Shown: positions 1 through 7,859 of the stretch, piece by piece | Position numbering within the stretch: the first letter of the stretch is position 1 | Layout of the letters: every line of letters begins with the position of its first letter | From: Caulobacteraceae bacterium | GTDB lineage: Bacteria; Pseudomonadota; Alphaproteobacteria; Caulobacterales; Caulobacteraceae | DNA length: 8,673 bases | Reading direction: 5' to 3' | Assembly: GCA_947452665.1 (NCBI GenBank) | Contig: CANGEH010000079.1 | Location: 1 to 8,673 of the forward strand | Program-made: the position numbers and the translations under genes | Notes under the pieces: model-generated | What the model saw: only the letters and a program-made list of their open reading frames with translations | Database searches by the model: none | Told to the model about the DNA's origin: nothing

Positions 1-1832
1 AACCGGTAGGTCAGGCCAAGATTGCCGGTAAAGGCGCTGGAGGTGGCCCGGTCCGAATACTTGCCATTGGCGACCGGATTGACCGAAGCGCCACATATAT
101 AGCGCATAAACGGTCCAAGCGGCCCGTTTAGCAGGATTTGCGTGGTGGCCGCATAGTCCGGGCTCGAAACCATGGCGCTACAGGCCGCAACGCTGGAGTC
201 CAGATTGGCCTTGATGGTCTTGGTGTCTTGCGCCCAGCGCAGGCCGCCAAACACCGTCAAATTGTCATTAACGGCAAATTCTTCATGTGTGAAAAGCGAC
301 AGATTCCGGCTGCTGGTATCGAACGCGTCTGCATTTTGACCGCTACCGGCCACGGGAATACCGACCGCCACGGCCAGGGCATAGGCATTGGCATAATCCA
401 AGGCCGCCTGTGTTGTCGCGACCGTCGCTGGATTGGAGCTATAGAGCCCCACCAGCATGCTTGGCGGCACAAGCGTGGCCGCTATCGCCCGGCAGCCCGG
501 ATAATAATACGCGTGCGGCCCGCAGGGACCATCCTCGGGATCCGAAGGGTCGGGCGGATATTTTATGCTGCCAAATATATTGTACTGACCAGAGAACTGA
601 TAAACCTCAGAGTCAATATAATGGGCCGCATCGGTGCCAAATCGAACCTTGTCGACATGCTTGAGTTTTTCATTGGCATAATAGCCGCCGACCATCCAGT
701 TTAGCCGATCTATATCGCCCTCAAAGCGCAGTTCCTGGCTAAAGGTCTTGCTGCTGTCGGTGGCGCCATCACGATACATGCGGTCAATATCGCTAAGATC
801 CATGTCCTGATTGCGCAGGGCCTGAAGATCGCGATAGGCGGTGATCGAGGTTAGCTTGACCGGTCCAAAATCGTGATCAAGATTGAGCGAAATGCCGGAA
901 CTTTGAACATCTTCGGTCATGTCACGGGCCGGTGTCAGTGTGGTCAGACGCGATGGCGGATCGGCCGGCATCAGGCCAATCCCGCCGCCATATAAGGCTG
1001 CCACGGAATTAATGGCGGGCATGAAGCTGCCCAAGGCACTGCTCACCGCCGAACAGCATTGCTCGTCGGTCTTGGCCGTATCGGCAATAATGCGCAGGCT
1101 GCCCTTGTCATATTTCCACAAGACCTGGCCGCGCAGGTCCCAGCGGTTACGGTCATTAACGTCGCGATTGCTGCGGGCATCGGTAATAAAGCCGTTACGG
1201 ACCTGAATATCGCCATCAAGGCTGGCGGCGACGCGGTCTTTCAGCACCGTGCCGGTCAGGCCAAAGCTAGCGCGCTTATAGGCATAATTTCCGCCCTCGA
1301 CCGAGACGAAGCCGCCGCGGTCAAAATCCGGTGCCTTGGTGGTGATATTGATCGCGCCGGCCGTACTATTGGTGCCAAACAAGGTCCCCTGCGGGCCGCG
1401 CAGCACCTCAATCCGGGTGACTTCGGGCAGTTCGCCAAGGGCCAAGCCCGCCCGGCTATAATGCACCCCGTCAATATAATAGCCGACCGAGGAGTCCATG
1501 CCTGGATTATCAATGGCGCTACCGACGCCGCGGATACTGCCCATGGTGCTGAGCACGCTTGAATCGCCGGTGTCGAACCGCACGCTCGGCGCAAGATTTT
1601 GCACATCACGAATGTCGGAAACACTGGCAAATTTTACCGTTTCTGCCGTGAATTCATTGGCCGAGATCGGCTCATCGCTAAGCCGGGTCAGGGGGCCAAT
1701 CGCGCCCAGCAGGACCGCTTCAATCGAGGGCTCAACCTGGCGCCGAGGCGCAGCGTGGCTTGGCATGGCAAGACTGGCCATGACGGCCGTCGAAACGCCC
1801 GCAAAAAAATAGCGCCGCAAGCGGACAGTCAT
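1..1832 (-). CDS. TonB-dependent outer-membrane receptor (TBDR1), 3' end beyond the window
   Basis: The frame is open from the ATG at 1830-1832 to the window edge, giving 610 residues; about 235 C-terminal residues are probably missing, judged against the 855-residue neighbour TBDR2. Family role: a 22-strand beta-barrel with an N-terminal plug that imports scarce ligands using TonB-ExbBD energy; the ligand here is unknown. Seen: a signal peptide ending P-S-H-A at residue 27, a plug with the V-L-R-G-P-Q-G-T-L-F-G motif at about 143-153, and barrel sequence thereafter. It is a close paralogue of TBDR2, with the same Glu-Gln-Cys-Cys-Ser motif (Cys259-260) and the same cysteine pairs in loops. 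AGGA at 1840-1843 lies 7 nt before the start. Odd: the position of the TonB box (residues 37-44) reads IEAVLLGA where TBDR2 has IEEVVVTA, with no frameshift, and the usual Gly-Arg-Asn of the plug motif is Gly-Thr-Asn. Family assignment is secure; ligand and functionality are not. Confidence 0.95.
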   Translation of the reverse strand, partial: MTVRLRRYFFAGVSTAVMASLAMPSHAAPRRQVEPSIEAVLLGAIGPLTRLSDEPISANEFTAETVKFASVSDIRDVQNLAPSVRFDTGDSSVLSTMGSIRGVGSAIDNPGMDSSVGYYIDGVHYSRAGLALGELPEVTRIEVLRGPQGTLFGTNSTAGAINITTKAPDFDRGGFVSVEGGNYAYKRASFGLTGTVLKDRVAASLDGDIQVRNGFITDARSNRDVNDRNRWDLRGQVLWKYDKGSLRIIADTAKTDEQCCSAVSSALGSFMPAINSVAALYGGGIGLMPADPPSRLTTLTPARDMTEDVQSSGISLNLDHDFGPVKLTSITAYRDLQALRNQDMDLSDIDRMYRDGATDSSKTFSQELRFEGDIDRLNWMVGGYYANEKLKHVDKVRFGTDAAHYIDSEVYQFSGQYNIFGSIKYPPDPSDPEDGPCGPHAYYYPGCRAIAATLVPPSMLVGLYSSNPATVATTQAALDYANAYALAVAVGIPVAGSGQNADAFDTSSRNLSLFTHEEFAVNDNLTVFGGLRWAQDTKTIKANLDSSVAACSAMVSSPDYAATTQILLNGPLGPFMRYICGASVNPVANGKYSDRATSSAFTGNLGLTYR

Positions 1833-1997
1833 ATCGAGGTCCTTTCGAACCAGTACCTTCGCGGCGGCCGGCGGCCAGCACACGGGCATGCTTTAGTCAT
1901 CCGTATCATGCAAAGCATCAATTGGTTACCAAACTCTAAATTTGATACTTAAAGTCTCATAACTGCTTCAATGTTACTGACACTGAGAAGTAATCGA
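1833..1997 (-). promoter_or_regulatory. Leader and probable promoter region of TBDR1
   Basis: This gap lies between the TBDR2 terminator and the TBDR1 start, so it should carry the TBDR1 promoter. Seen: a Shine-Dalgarno AGGA at 1840-1843; a weak -10-like ACTAAAGC (minus strand, 1890-1897; 6 of 8 to GCTANAWC) without a convincing -35; an inverted repeat TTGGT-T-ACCAA at 1922-1932 just upstream, which could be an operator; and a GC-rich stretch at 1861-1876 in the putative leader. Exact promoter bases cannot be fixed by eye. Confidence 0.35.
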
Positions 1998-2033
1998 CCA
2001 AAAAGAAAGGGCGGCAAGTTGCCTCGCCGCCCT
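1998..2033 (-). terminator. Intrinsic terminator of TBDR2
   Basis: Read on the minus strand, an 11-bp stem (arms 2023-2033 and 2008-2018, one G-U pair) closes a GCAA tetraloop of the GNRA class (2019-2022). It is followed directly by TTTCTTTTT. It begins 26 nt past the TGA of TBDR2. Its core is almost identical to the terminator after TBDR3. Confidence 0.92.
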
Positions 2034-2034
2034 C

Positions 2035-2048
2035 CCTATTTTTATAGG
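2035..2048. repeat. Short inverted repeat between TBDR2 stop and terminator
   Basis: CCTAT and ATAGG arms flank a 4-nt A/T spacer, a 5-bp hairpin in the TBDR2 transcript between the stop codon and the terminator stem. A different inverted repeat sits at the same relative place behind TBDR3. It may protect the 3' end or be chance. Confidence 0.4.
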
Positions 2049-2058
2049 TCTATTTGGA

Positions 2059-4626
2059 TCAGAAATTGACCCGCACAGTGGCACCATAGGTGCGTGGCTC
2101 GCCTGGATAGACGGCATAGTTGCCCGTCTGCTCAGGCACGGCAAAACCACCGATCGTGTAATACTTGTCGGCCAGATTGCGGATGAAGAGTTCCGCATTC
2201 CAACGACCGGCCTGATCGCCAACGCCGATGCGGGCATTGAAGATCGCATAGGCCTTATTGTCGGTCGAACCGCTTGGATCGCGCGACAGGTTTTGGGTCG
2301 CATAGGCGCTGTTATAACGACCATCGACAAACACCAGGCCATCAAGCTGGGTGCCTGGGATTGGGCGCTTATAGGTCACAGCCGAGGTGACGGTCCATTT
2401 TGGCTGACCGGCCAGCTTGTCACCCGAATGGATGGTTTGCGTGCCAAAGGTCACGGCAGAGTCGAAATAGGCCTCGTCATACAAGGCACCGGCTTGGACC
2501 GTTAGGCCTGGCAGGGGCTTGGTGACTGAGTCCAGTTCCACGCCGCGCGAAATCAGCTTTGGCACATTGCGCGTGACAAAATTGAAGCCGGAGAAGGCGT
2601 TGAGTTGGAAGTCGCTGACCTCTTCATAGAACAGGTTCAGGTTCAGGGTGGTGATACCGCTAAACAGGCTCGACTTCACACCCAGCTCATAGGCGTCGAC
2701 AAATTCCGGATTGAAGTGGGTTTCCGAAATCAAAGGCTTAACCGTGGTCGCTGGGCTGATATGGAAGCCCGAACGGTCGAGATTATAGCCACCGGCCTTA
2801 TAGCCATGCGAATAGCCGCCATAATACATGACGTCGTCCGACAGCTTATAGGACAAGGACGCGGTCCCGGTCCATTCGTTCTCCTTGGTGCCGTCCGAAT
2901 AGGACCCATTGGCAATCGTATTGACCACGGGGTTACAGACGAACAACAAGAAGCCGGCCAAGGGGCTGGACAGCAGAGAATTGGTTGCGCCCGCGTAATA
3001 AGGATTGGCCGTCAGGGCCGAACAGCCCGGCGCGGTGGAATCCAGATTAGCGGTCACGTCCTTGGTTTCATGGTTCCAACGAATACCGGCCGTCAGGGTC
3101 AACTTGTCCGTGAGGGCATATTCATTGTGCGTGAAGAAGGACAGGCTTTGGGTGTGGGTCTGGAACTGGTCAGCGTTTTGACCGGTACCGGGGACCGGTG
3201 CACCCGCTGCAACCGCTTCTGCATAAGCCGCTGCAAACGGAGCCGCAGGTGAGCCAGCAAGCGCCGCCGCCAGAATGCGGCAATTGGCATAGAGCCCTGC
3301 TGCTGGGCCGCAACCGGCGGTGCCGAGGCTACCAAACAGGTTAAAGCCGGTCCCGCCGGGGGCGGCACCGTTCAAATCAACACCAGCGGCCAAGGCGTCG
3401 ACATAGCGTGCGCCGTCATTGCCAAAGCGGATCTTGTCGACGTGGTTAAGCTTTTCGTCGGCAAAGAAGCCGCCAGCAATCCAGTTCAACTTGCCCATAT
3501 CGCCCTGGAAGCGCACTTCCTGGGTAAAGGTCTTGAAGCCATCGCGATAACCGTCGCGATAGGCGCGGTCCATGGCACTGAAATCGATGTCCTGATTGCG
3601 CAGGGCCTTCCAGTCACGATAGGCGGTGACCGAGGTGAATTTCACGCCGCCAAAAGTGCGGTTGTATTCGGCCGAAATACCCGATTCCTTGACCTTTTCC
3701 GCAAGGTCGCGGTTCGGGCTGATCGTGGTGCGGCGCGCCGAAGGATCGGCAGGCAAGATGCCGTCAAGGCCGTTCAGACCAGCGACAAAATTGATCGCAG
3801 GCGCAAAGCTGCCAAGCTTGCTGGTCACAGCCGAACAGCACTGCTCGTTCGTGGCCGAGGTGTCGGCGATCACGCGCAAGGAGCCCTCGTCGAAATTCCA
3901 CAGCAATTGACCGCGCAGGTTCCAACGGTCGCGATTATTGATGTCGCGATTGCTGGTCACATCGGTGATGAAGCCATCACGCTTTTGGATATTGCCTTCC
4001 AGACGACCAGCCAACTTGTCGGCGATCAGGGGACCGGTAATGCCAAAGGTCGCGCTCTTATAATTGTAATCACCAGCGCTGAGGATGGCGAAACCGCGGG
4101 GGCTAAATTCCGGACCCTTGGTGGTGACGCTGATGGCGCCGGCCGTGGTGTTGCGGCCAAACAGTGTGCCTTGAGGACCGCGTAGGACCTCGATGCGCGA
4201 CACTTCGGGCAGCTCGGACAAGGCAACGCCCGAGCGGTTGCGGTAAACGCCGTCAATAAAGAAGCCAACCGCAGACTCAAAGCCTGGATTATCGCCGCCG
4301 GTGCCGATACCGCGGATCGAGGCGGTGGTGCCCGCCGCATTGGATTGGCCGGTATAGAATTTGAAGCTTGGTGCAATCTGCTGAACGCTGCGCAGATCGG
4401 TGATGCCGGCATTCTTGACGGTTTCAGCGGTCACAGCGGTAATGGCGATGGGCACTTCTTGCAGGCGCGCTTCGCGGCCCGTGGCGGTGACAACAACCTC
4501 TTCGATCACTTGGGAATCTTGCGCTGATGGGGCATCAGCGGCAAAGCTTGGGGCGGCAAGCGCGGCCATGGCAACGGCCGAGGCGCCCGCAAACAAATAG
4601 CTCCGCACGCGCAGAGTAATAGACAT
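2059..4626 (-). CDS. TonB-dependent outer-membrane receptor (TBDR2), intact
   Basis: Encodes 855 residues ending in TGA. The start at 4624-4626 is chosen because a strong AGGAAGGAAG Shine-Dalgarno lies just upstream and a clean signal peptide begins there: basic N-terminus, Ala-rich core, A-P-S-F-A cleavage site after residue 29. The frame is open for 69 more codons upstream, but that extension is Pro/Arg-rich and would bury the signal peptide. TonB box IEEVVVTA at 41-48; plug at about 49-165 with V-L-R-G-P-Q-G-T-L-F-G-R-N at 147-159; then a beta-barrel with alternating aromatic/hydrophobic strands ending Val-Asn-Phe, a normal terminal-strand Phe. Family role: TonB/ExbBD-driven uptake across the outer membrane. 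Noticeable are vicinal Cys263-264 and two Cys pairs in Ala/Gly-rich presumed surface loops, likely disulfides. It resembles the CirA/Fiu-type COG1629 receptors; the ligand (siderophore, vitamin, sugar or other) cannot be told. It has its own promoter region and terminator. Confidence 0.97.
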   Translation of the reverse strand: MSITLRVRSYLFAGASAVAMAALAAPSFAADAPSAQDSQVIEEVVVTATGREARLQEVPIAITAVTAETVKNAGITDLRSVQQIAPSFKFYTGQSNAAGTTASIRGIGTGGDNPGFESAVGFFIDGVYRNRSGVALSELPEVSRIEVLRGPQGTLFGRNTTAGAISVTTKGPEFSPRGFAILSAGDYNYKSATFGITGPLIADKLAGRLEGNIQKRDGFITDVTSNRDINNRDRWNLRGQLLWNFDEGSLRVIADTSATNEQCCSAVTSKLGSFAPAINFVAGLNGLDGILPADPSARRTTISPNRDLAEKVKESGISAEYNRTFGGVKFTSVTAYRDWKALRNQDIDFSAMDRAYRDGYRDGFKTFTQEVRFQGDMGKLNWIAGGFFADEKLNHVDKIRFGNDGARYVDALAAGVDLNGAAPGGTGFNLFGSLGTAGCGPAAGLYANCRILAAALAGSPAAPFAAAYAEAVAAGAPVPGTGQNADQFQTHTQSLSFFTHNEYALTDKLTLTAGIRWNHETKDVTANLDSTAPGCSALTANPYYAGATNSLLSSPLAGFLLFVCNPVVNTIANGSYSDGTKENEWTGTASLSYKLSDDVMYYGGYSHGYKAGGYNLDRSGFHISPATTVKPLISETHFNPEFVDAYELGVKSSLFSGITTLNLNLFYEEVSDFQLNAFSGFNFVTRNVPKLISRGVELDSVTKPLPGLTVQAGALYDEAYFDSAVTFGTQTIHSGDKLAGQPKWTVTSAVTYKRPIPGTQLDGLVFVDGRYNSAYATQNLSRDPSGSTDNKAYAIFNARIGVGDQAGRWNAELFIRNLADKYYTIGGFAVPEQTGNYAVYPGEPRTYGATVRVNF

Positions 4627-4632
4627 AGACAA

Positions 4633-4642
4633 CTTCCTTCCT
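4633..4642 (-). promoter_or_regulatory. Shine-Dalgarno of TBDR2, decides the start
   Basis: The minus strand reads AGGAAGGAAG, 6 nt before the ATG at 4624-4626. No comparable site precedes the upstream in-frame start at 4833, so the shorter 855-residue protein is preferred. Confidence 0.85.
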
Positions 4643-4685
4643 GAGCGGGCCCGGCCGATTTTGTTTGGCCGACGTCCCGCCAATT

Positions 4686-4730
4686 CATTGCCGCCTAGAT
4701 TGAGTAGAAGCCTAGGAGTCGGCGGCATTG
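4686..4730 (-). repeat. Inverted repeat (hairpin) in the TBDR2 leader
   Basis: On the minus strand CAATGCCGCC (4721-4730) and GGCGGCAATG (4686-4695) pair at 9 of 10 positions, with 7 consecutive pairs next to a 25-nt loop. An alternative inner pairing CCTAG/CTAGG (4694-4698 with 4712-4716) competes with it. It lies about 60-100 nt before the TBDR2 start and would be in the 5' UTR if transcription begins near 4815. It has no U-tract, so it is not a standard terminator. Confidence 0.5.
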
Positions 4731-4822
4731 CTCCTGTGCGGGCGCGGGGGTTCGCACGGGCACGGGGGGGGCTGTCAACGCCAGAACCGTCATAAAGGCG
4801 GCGAAACACATCAAATGGGGTG

Positions 4823-4847
4823 GATTTAGCCAAGCACTTTTAAAGTG
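4823..4847 (-). promoter_or_regulatory. Candidate TBDR2 promoter with overlapping inverted repeat
   Basis: The minus strand carries GCTAAATC (4823-4830), a full match to the alphaproteobacterial -10 consensus GCTANAWC known from Caulobacter. Immediately upstream is the inverted repeat CACTTT-A-AAAGTG (4835-4847), in the place of the spacer and -35. No TTGAC-like -35 is present, so an activator-dependent or repressor-controlled promoter is possible. It would give a leader of about 190 nt. The remaining intergenic sequence (4643-4822) shows only the leader hairpin and a G8 tract at 4764-4771. Confidence 0.4.
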
Positions 4848-4890
4848 TTGCTTTTACGTAACATTTTGCCGCTCAAATATGAGGCAGGTG

Positions 4891-4925
4891 CCAAAAAAAC
4901 GGGCGGCGAGTTGCCCCGCCGCCCG
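4891..4925 (-). terminator. Intrinsic terminator of TBDR3
   Basis: The minus-strand transcript forms an 11-bp GC-rich stem (4915-4925 with 4900-4910, one G-U pair) around a GCAA tetraloop (4911-4914), followed by seven Ts. It starts 38 nt past the TAA at 4964-4966. Compared with the TBDR2 terminator, the 24-nt core differs at two positions and both changes keep base pairing. Confidence 0.95.
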
Positions 4926-4933
4926 AAGGATCC

Positions 4934-4947
4934 ACCCCCTAGGGGGT
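4934..4947. repeat. Perfect 14-bp palindrome between TBDR3 stop and terminator
   Basis: ACCCCCTAGGGGGT is a perfect palindrome with no spacer, 16 nt past the TBDR3 stop and 8 nt before the terminator stem. As RNA it can only fold by opening the centre. As DNA it could bind a dimeric protein. Confidence 0.8.
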
Positions 4948-4963
4948 AGTGATCTGGTTTGGA

Positions 4964-7738
4964 TTAGAAGGACTTCTGGATGCTGATCCCATAGGTGCGC
5001 GGCTCAAGAATAAAGCCGTTTTGGAACAGACCCGAAGAATCGTCGGTCAGATAGATGTCGGTGAGCGGCTCATCATCAAGCAGGTTCTTCACATAGGCCT
5101 CGACCTGGATGCCCATGCCCGGATTGACGACCTGGAGCGTCGCATTGACGTTTTCCCAGGCATTAATCCGGTCAGCAAAGGTGTTGTAGATCCGCGAATA
5201 GGTCTTGCCCTGATGGTAATAATCACCGCGCAAGGTCGCATCCCAACCATTTGGAAGGTTCCAGGTATACTGGGCACCGACCGAGATGGTCGCCTTAGGC
5301 GAGTTTGGCAGTTCCTTGCCCTTGAGATTTTGCTCTACGCCATCTGCAATATACTGATTAAAAGCGTTCATGCCGGTTGCTAGGAGGCTTGTGCCGCCGA
5401 CAGTTGCATTCGCTGGTGGCGCCTTGACTGAGGTGCATACCCCGAGCAAGGCATACCCAAAGTTATAGGGAACAGGGTTCGCATTTATCGCGGTTAAAAG
5501 ACCGACAACGTCTGCTTTTGATGCAACGCAGTTCGACGCATTCGACGCCTTGACCAAAATCAGGTTTGGGTCGCCTTGGGTACGATTAGCTGTGTCGATC
5601 GACTTTGAATCGACAATCTCTGTCTTCAAGAGACCAAGATTAGCATTGAACCGAAGATGGTGGATCGGCTCCCAGATGGACTCGATCTCAAGACCAGAAA
5701 TCTTCGCGTCGATATTCTCGTTAACTGACGTCCGGTTGACGATTTTTGATACCTGATAGCCCTTGTAATCATAATAGAAGGCGGTCGCATTGAAGACGAG
5801 GCTGCCGTCCAACAAGGTGTTCTTGGTACCGATTTCGAACGAATTCACGAACTCGGGGTCAAACGTGTCATTGACCTTACCAACACCAGTCGATTGGGGT
5901 GGATTGAGCCCACCGCCCTTGTAACCCTTGGCAAACGAAGCATACACCAATGTGCTGTCGGTAAATGACACTTCCGGCTTCCAATCGAGCACCAGTCGAC
6001 CGGTCATTTCTTTCCAATCCCCAGGGGGAAGGGTCTTGCCAACTGGGTGACCGCTACCGGGCACAAACAAGACCACTGGTAGATTGACCTGTGTCTTCCG
6101 GTCATGCGTGTAACGCAAGCCAGCCGTCAGCTTCAGTACGTCGGAAAACTCATAATACACTTCGCCGAAGGCGGCCTTAGACTTCAAGTGGTAGGGTGTG
6201 CGGTTGTTGTAATAGTTATGGCCCTCACCCGTTGGCGTTGGGCTTGGATCGATATAGATGCAGGTTGCAGTATTCGGCGCGCAGGGCTTGCCCTGATTTT
6301 GCGCCGCTGCATATGCCGTCAAAGTATTCCCAAACACATAATAATCGGTCGTAGACTTAAAGTCCAAAGCAATGGCACCGATATTAAAGTTCAGTGGCCC
6401 CGCATAGGCCGATTGAAGACGAAGTTATTGTGACCACTGCTTAGAATCGCCGCTAGAGATGTCAAAGGTGGTAAATTTGTTTGAAGCGCCCACCTGAGGA
6501 TCGGCGAACACACCCCCTGGGCTTAACGGCGTCGTGTTAAAGGTATTGATCGGAGCAGCACGATTATAGTCTGCCTTGGAGAACAAATCGCCCTTCGAAT
6601 AGCCGGTCAAAGACGTAACCTTCAAATCGTCGGTAATATCCCAGGCCATGCTAAGATTATAAACGTCTGTTGTCGCCTTATAGACTGGATCAACAATCGA
6701 CTCGATATTGCGAAGATTCTTGTCCTGCATCTTGCCGCCAAAAGCATCGCCAGTGATCAGGCCCGATAGGTTGCCGAGTAGGCCGCCAAGCGTAGCCGAA
6801 GAATTCGGCGTACCCAGCGAATCTGGCGCATAGACGGAGGCTTGCTTACAGCCCTGGCTCAGCAGTCCACTCTCGATTTGCTTGACCGCTGGGATAGCCG
6901 AATATGGCACGCCGGTTGGACCCGTATCCTTCGAACAGAACTGTTTGCCAATCCGCGAGCGATCATCGTCTTCGCTAAAATGTTCCCACATCAGGTAAGA
7001 GCTAAATTTCTCGGTGGGATTAAACGAGACCGTCGTACGCACTGCATATAGGTCGCGGCCGTCAATATCATTGCCGGTCGTCAGGTTCTTACCATAGCCG
7101 CCGCGTTTCAGATACGAACCTGCAACGCGCAAAGCAACCTTGTCACCGATTGGCACATTGACCATGCCGCGCAACTTGCGCGTATCAAAATTGCCAACCT
7201 CTGCCTTAATCGAGGCGGCAAAGCGATCAACCGGCTTGGCCGTGATCACATTGACCACACCACCGGTGGCGTTACGCCCATAGAGTGTGCCTTGTGGGCC
7301 ACGCAGCACTTCGACCCGCTCAACGTCATAGAATTCAGCCTCGAACAGGTTGTTGGCCGTTAGGGGCACGTTATTGATGTGAATGCCGGTGCCCGCGTCG
7401 CCAGATGATGCGACCAGCTTAGAGCCGACGCCGCGGATTTGAAAGTTAAAGCCGGTGAAATTGCCCTTGGAGAACGCAACGTTCGGTATGGCCAGTTGAA
7501 GGTTCGGACCACCGTCAATCTTGGCCTTTTCCAGCGTGTCTTGGCTGAAGGCCGACACAGCGATGGGCACGTCCTGGATGGCTTCTTCACGCTTTTGCGC
7601 AGTCACCACCAGTTCTTCGATCACATTGCCCTTGGCCGGTGCCGCCGTTTGGGCAAAGCTCGGTGCGGCCACGCCAGCGATTGCGATCGCTGATACGCCC
7701 ATGGCCAGATAGCTGCGCATGCGCAGGGAATTCATCAT
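4964..7738 (-). pseudogene. TonB-dependent receptor (TBDR3) interrupted by one in-frame stop
   Basis: One frame runs 925 codons from the ATG at 7736-7738 to a TAA at 4964-4966, broken only by TAA at 6425-6427 (codon 438). The text around the break reads W-S-Q-stop-L-R-L-Q, where family members, including both neighbours (F-T-Q-E-V-R and F-S-Q-E-L-R), have Glu. A single GAA to TAA change (C to A on the plus strand at 6427) explains it. The N-terminal part has a signal peptide ending A-P-S-F-A at residue 29, TonB box IEELVVTA (40-47), a complete plug with V-L-R-G-P-Q-G-T-L-Y-G-R-N, and early barrel strands. The downstream part has the rest of the barrel and a normal C-terminal Phe, but no start codon with a ribosome site; the first 'start' in its frame is only an internal TTG at 6367. 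No other lesion is seen, so the break is recent, a sequencing or strain error, or is read through. It is more diverged from TBDR1 and TBDR2 than they are from each other. The start is set by GGGAGGG 6 nt upstream; ATG at 7735 is an alternative. Confidence 0.92.
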
Positions 7739-7744
7739 AGGTAA

Positions 7745-7751
7745 CCCTCCC
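7745..7751 (-). promoter_or_regulatory. Shine-Dalgarno of TBDR3
   Basis: The minus strand reads GGGAGGG, 6 nt before the ATG at 7736-7738. This fixes the start 26 codons inside the longest open frame and at the head of a standard signal peptide. The site is intact although the gene is interrupted. Confidence 0.85.
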
Positions 7752-7859
7752 AGAACGGCGCGGCCCTTATTGGAACCTTGCATCCGTTGTTTCCTCAACA
7801 CCGCGATCAAAACCAAACCTAGCCTCGCGGATTATCCTAGGTCGTAAAAAGCATAGTGC

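Noticed and set aside
3442..4185. Plus-strand open frame of 247 codons, and another of 215 codons at 2605-3252
   Set aside because: Both lie antisense within TBDR2, have no ribosome site or recognisable domain, and their composition is that expected from antisense reading of a GC-biased coding sequence. The same applies to the other antisense frames in TBDR1 and TBDR3.
4764..4778. TTGACA followed by a C8 tract (minus strand) as a phase-variable promoter of TBDR2
   Set aside because: The -35 hexamer is perfect, but no AT-containing -10 follows at any reasonable spacing; the sequence downstream is almost pure G/C.
4627..4833. N-terminal extension of TBDR2 to an in-frame start at 4833
   Set aside because: It is Pro/Arg/Gly-rich, lacks a ribosome site, and would put 69 residues before a normal signal peptide; the start at 4626 has a strong Shine-Dalgarno.
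4964..6367. Independent gene for the downstream half of TBDR3
   Set aside because: Its apparent start is an internal TTG inside a conserved barrel strand, with no ribosome site, signal peptide or plug; it is the continuation of the interrupted receptor.
6425..6427. Reassigned UAA codon (alternative genetic code)
   Set aside because: TBDR3 itself ends at a TAA located immediately after a typical receptor C-terminal Phe, so UAA acts as stop in this gene.
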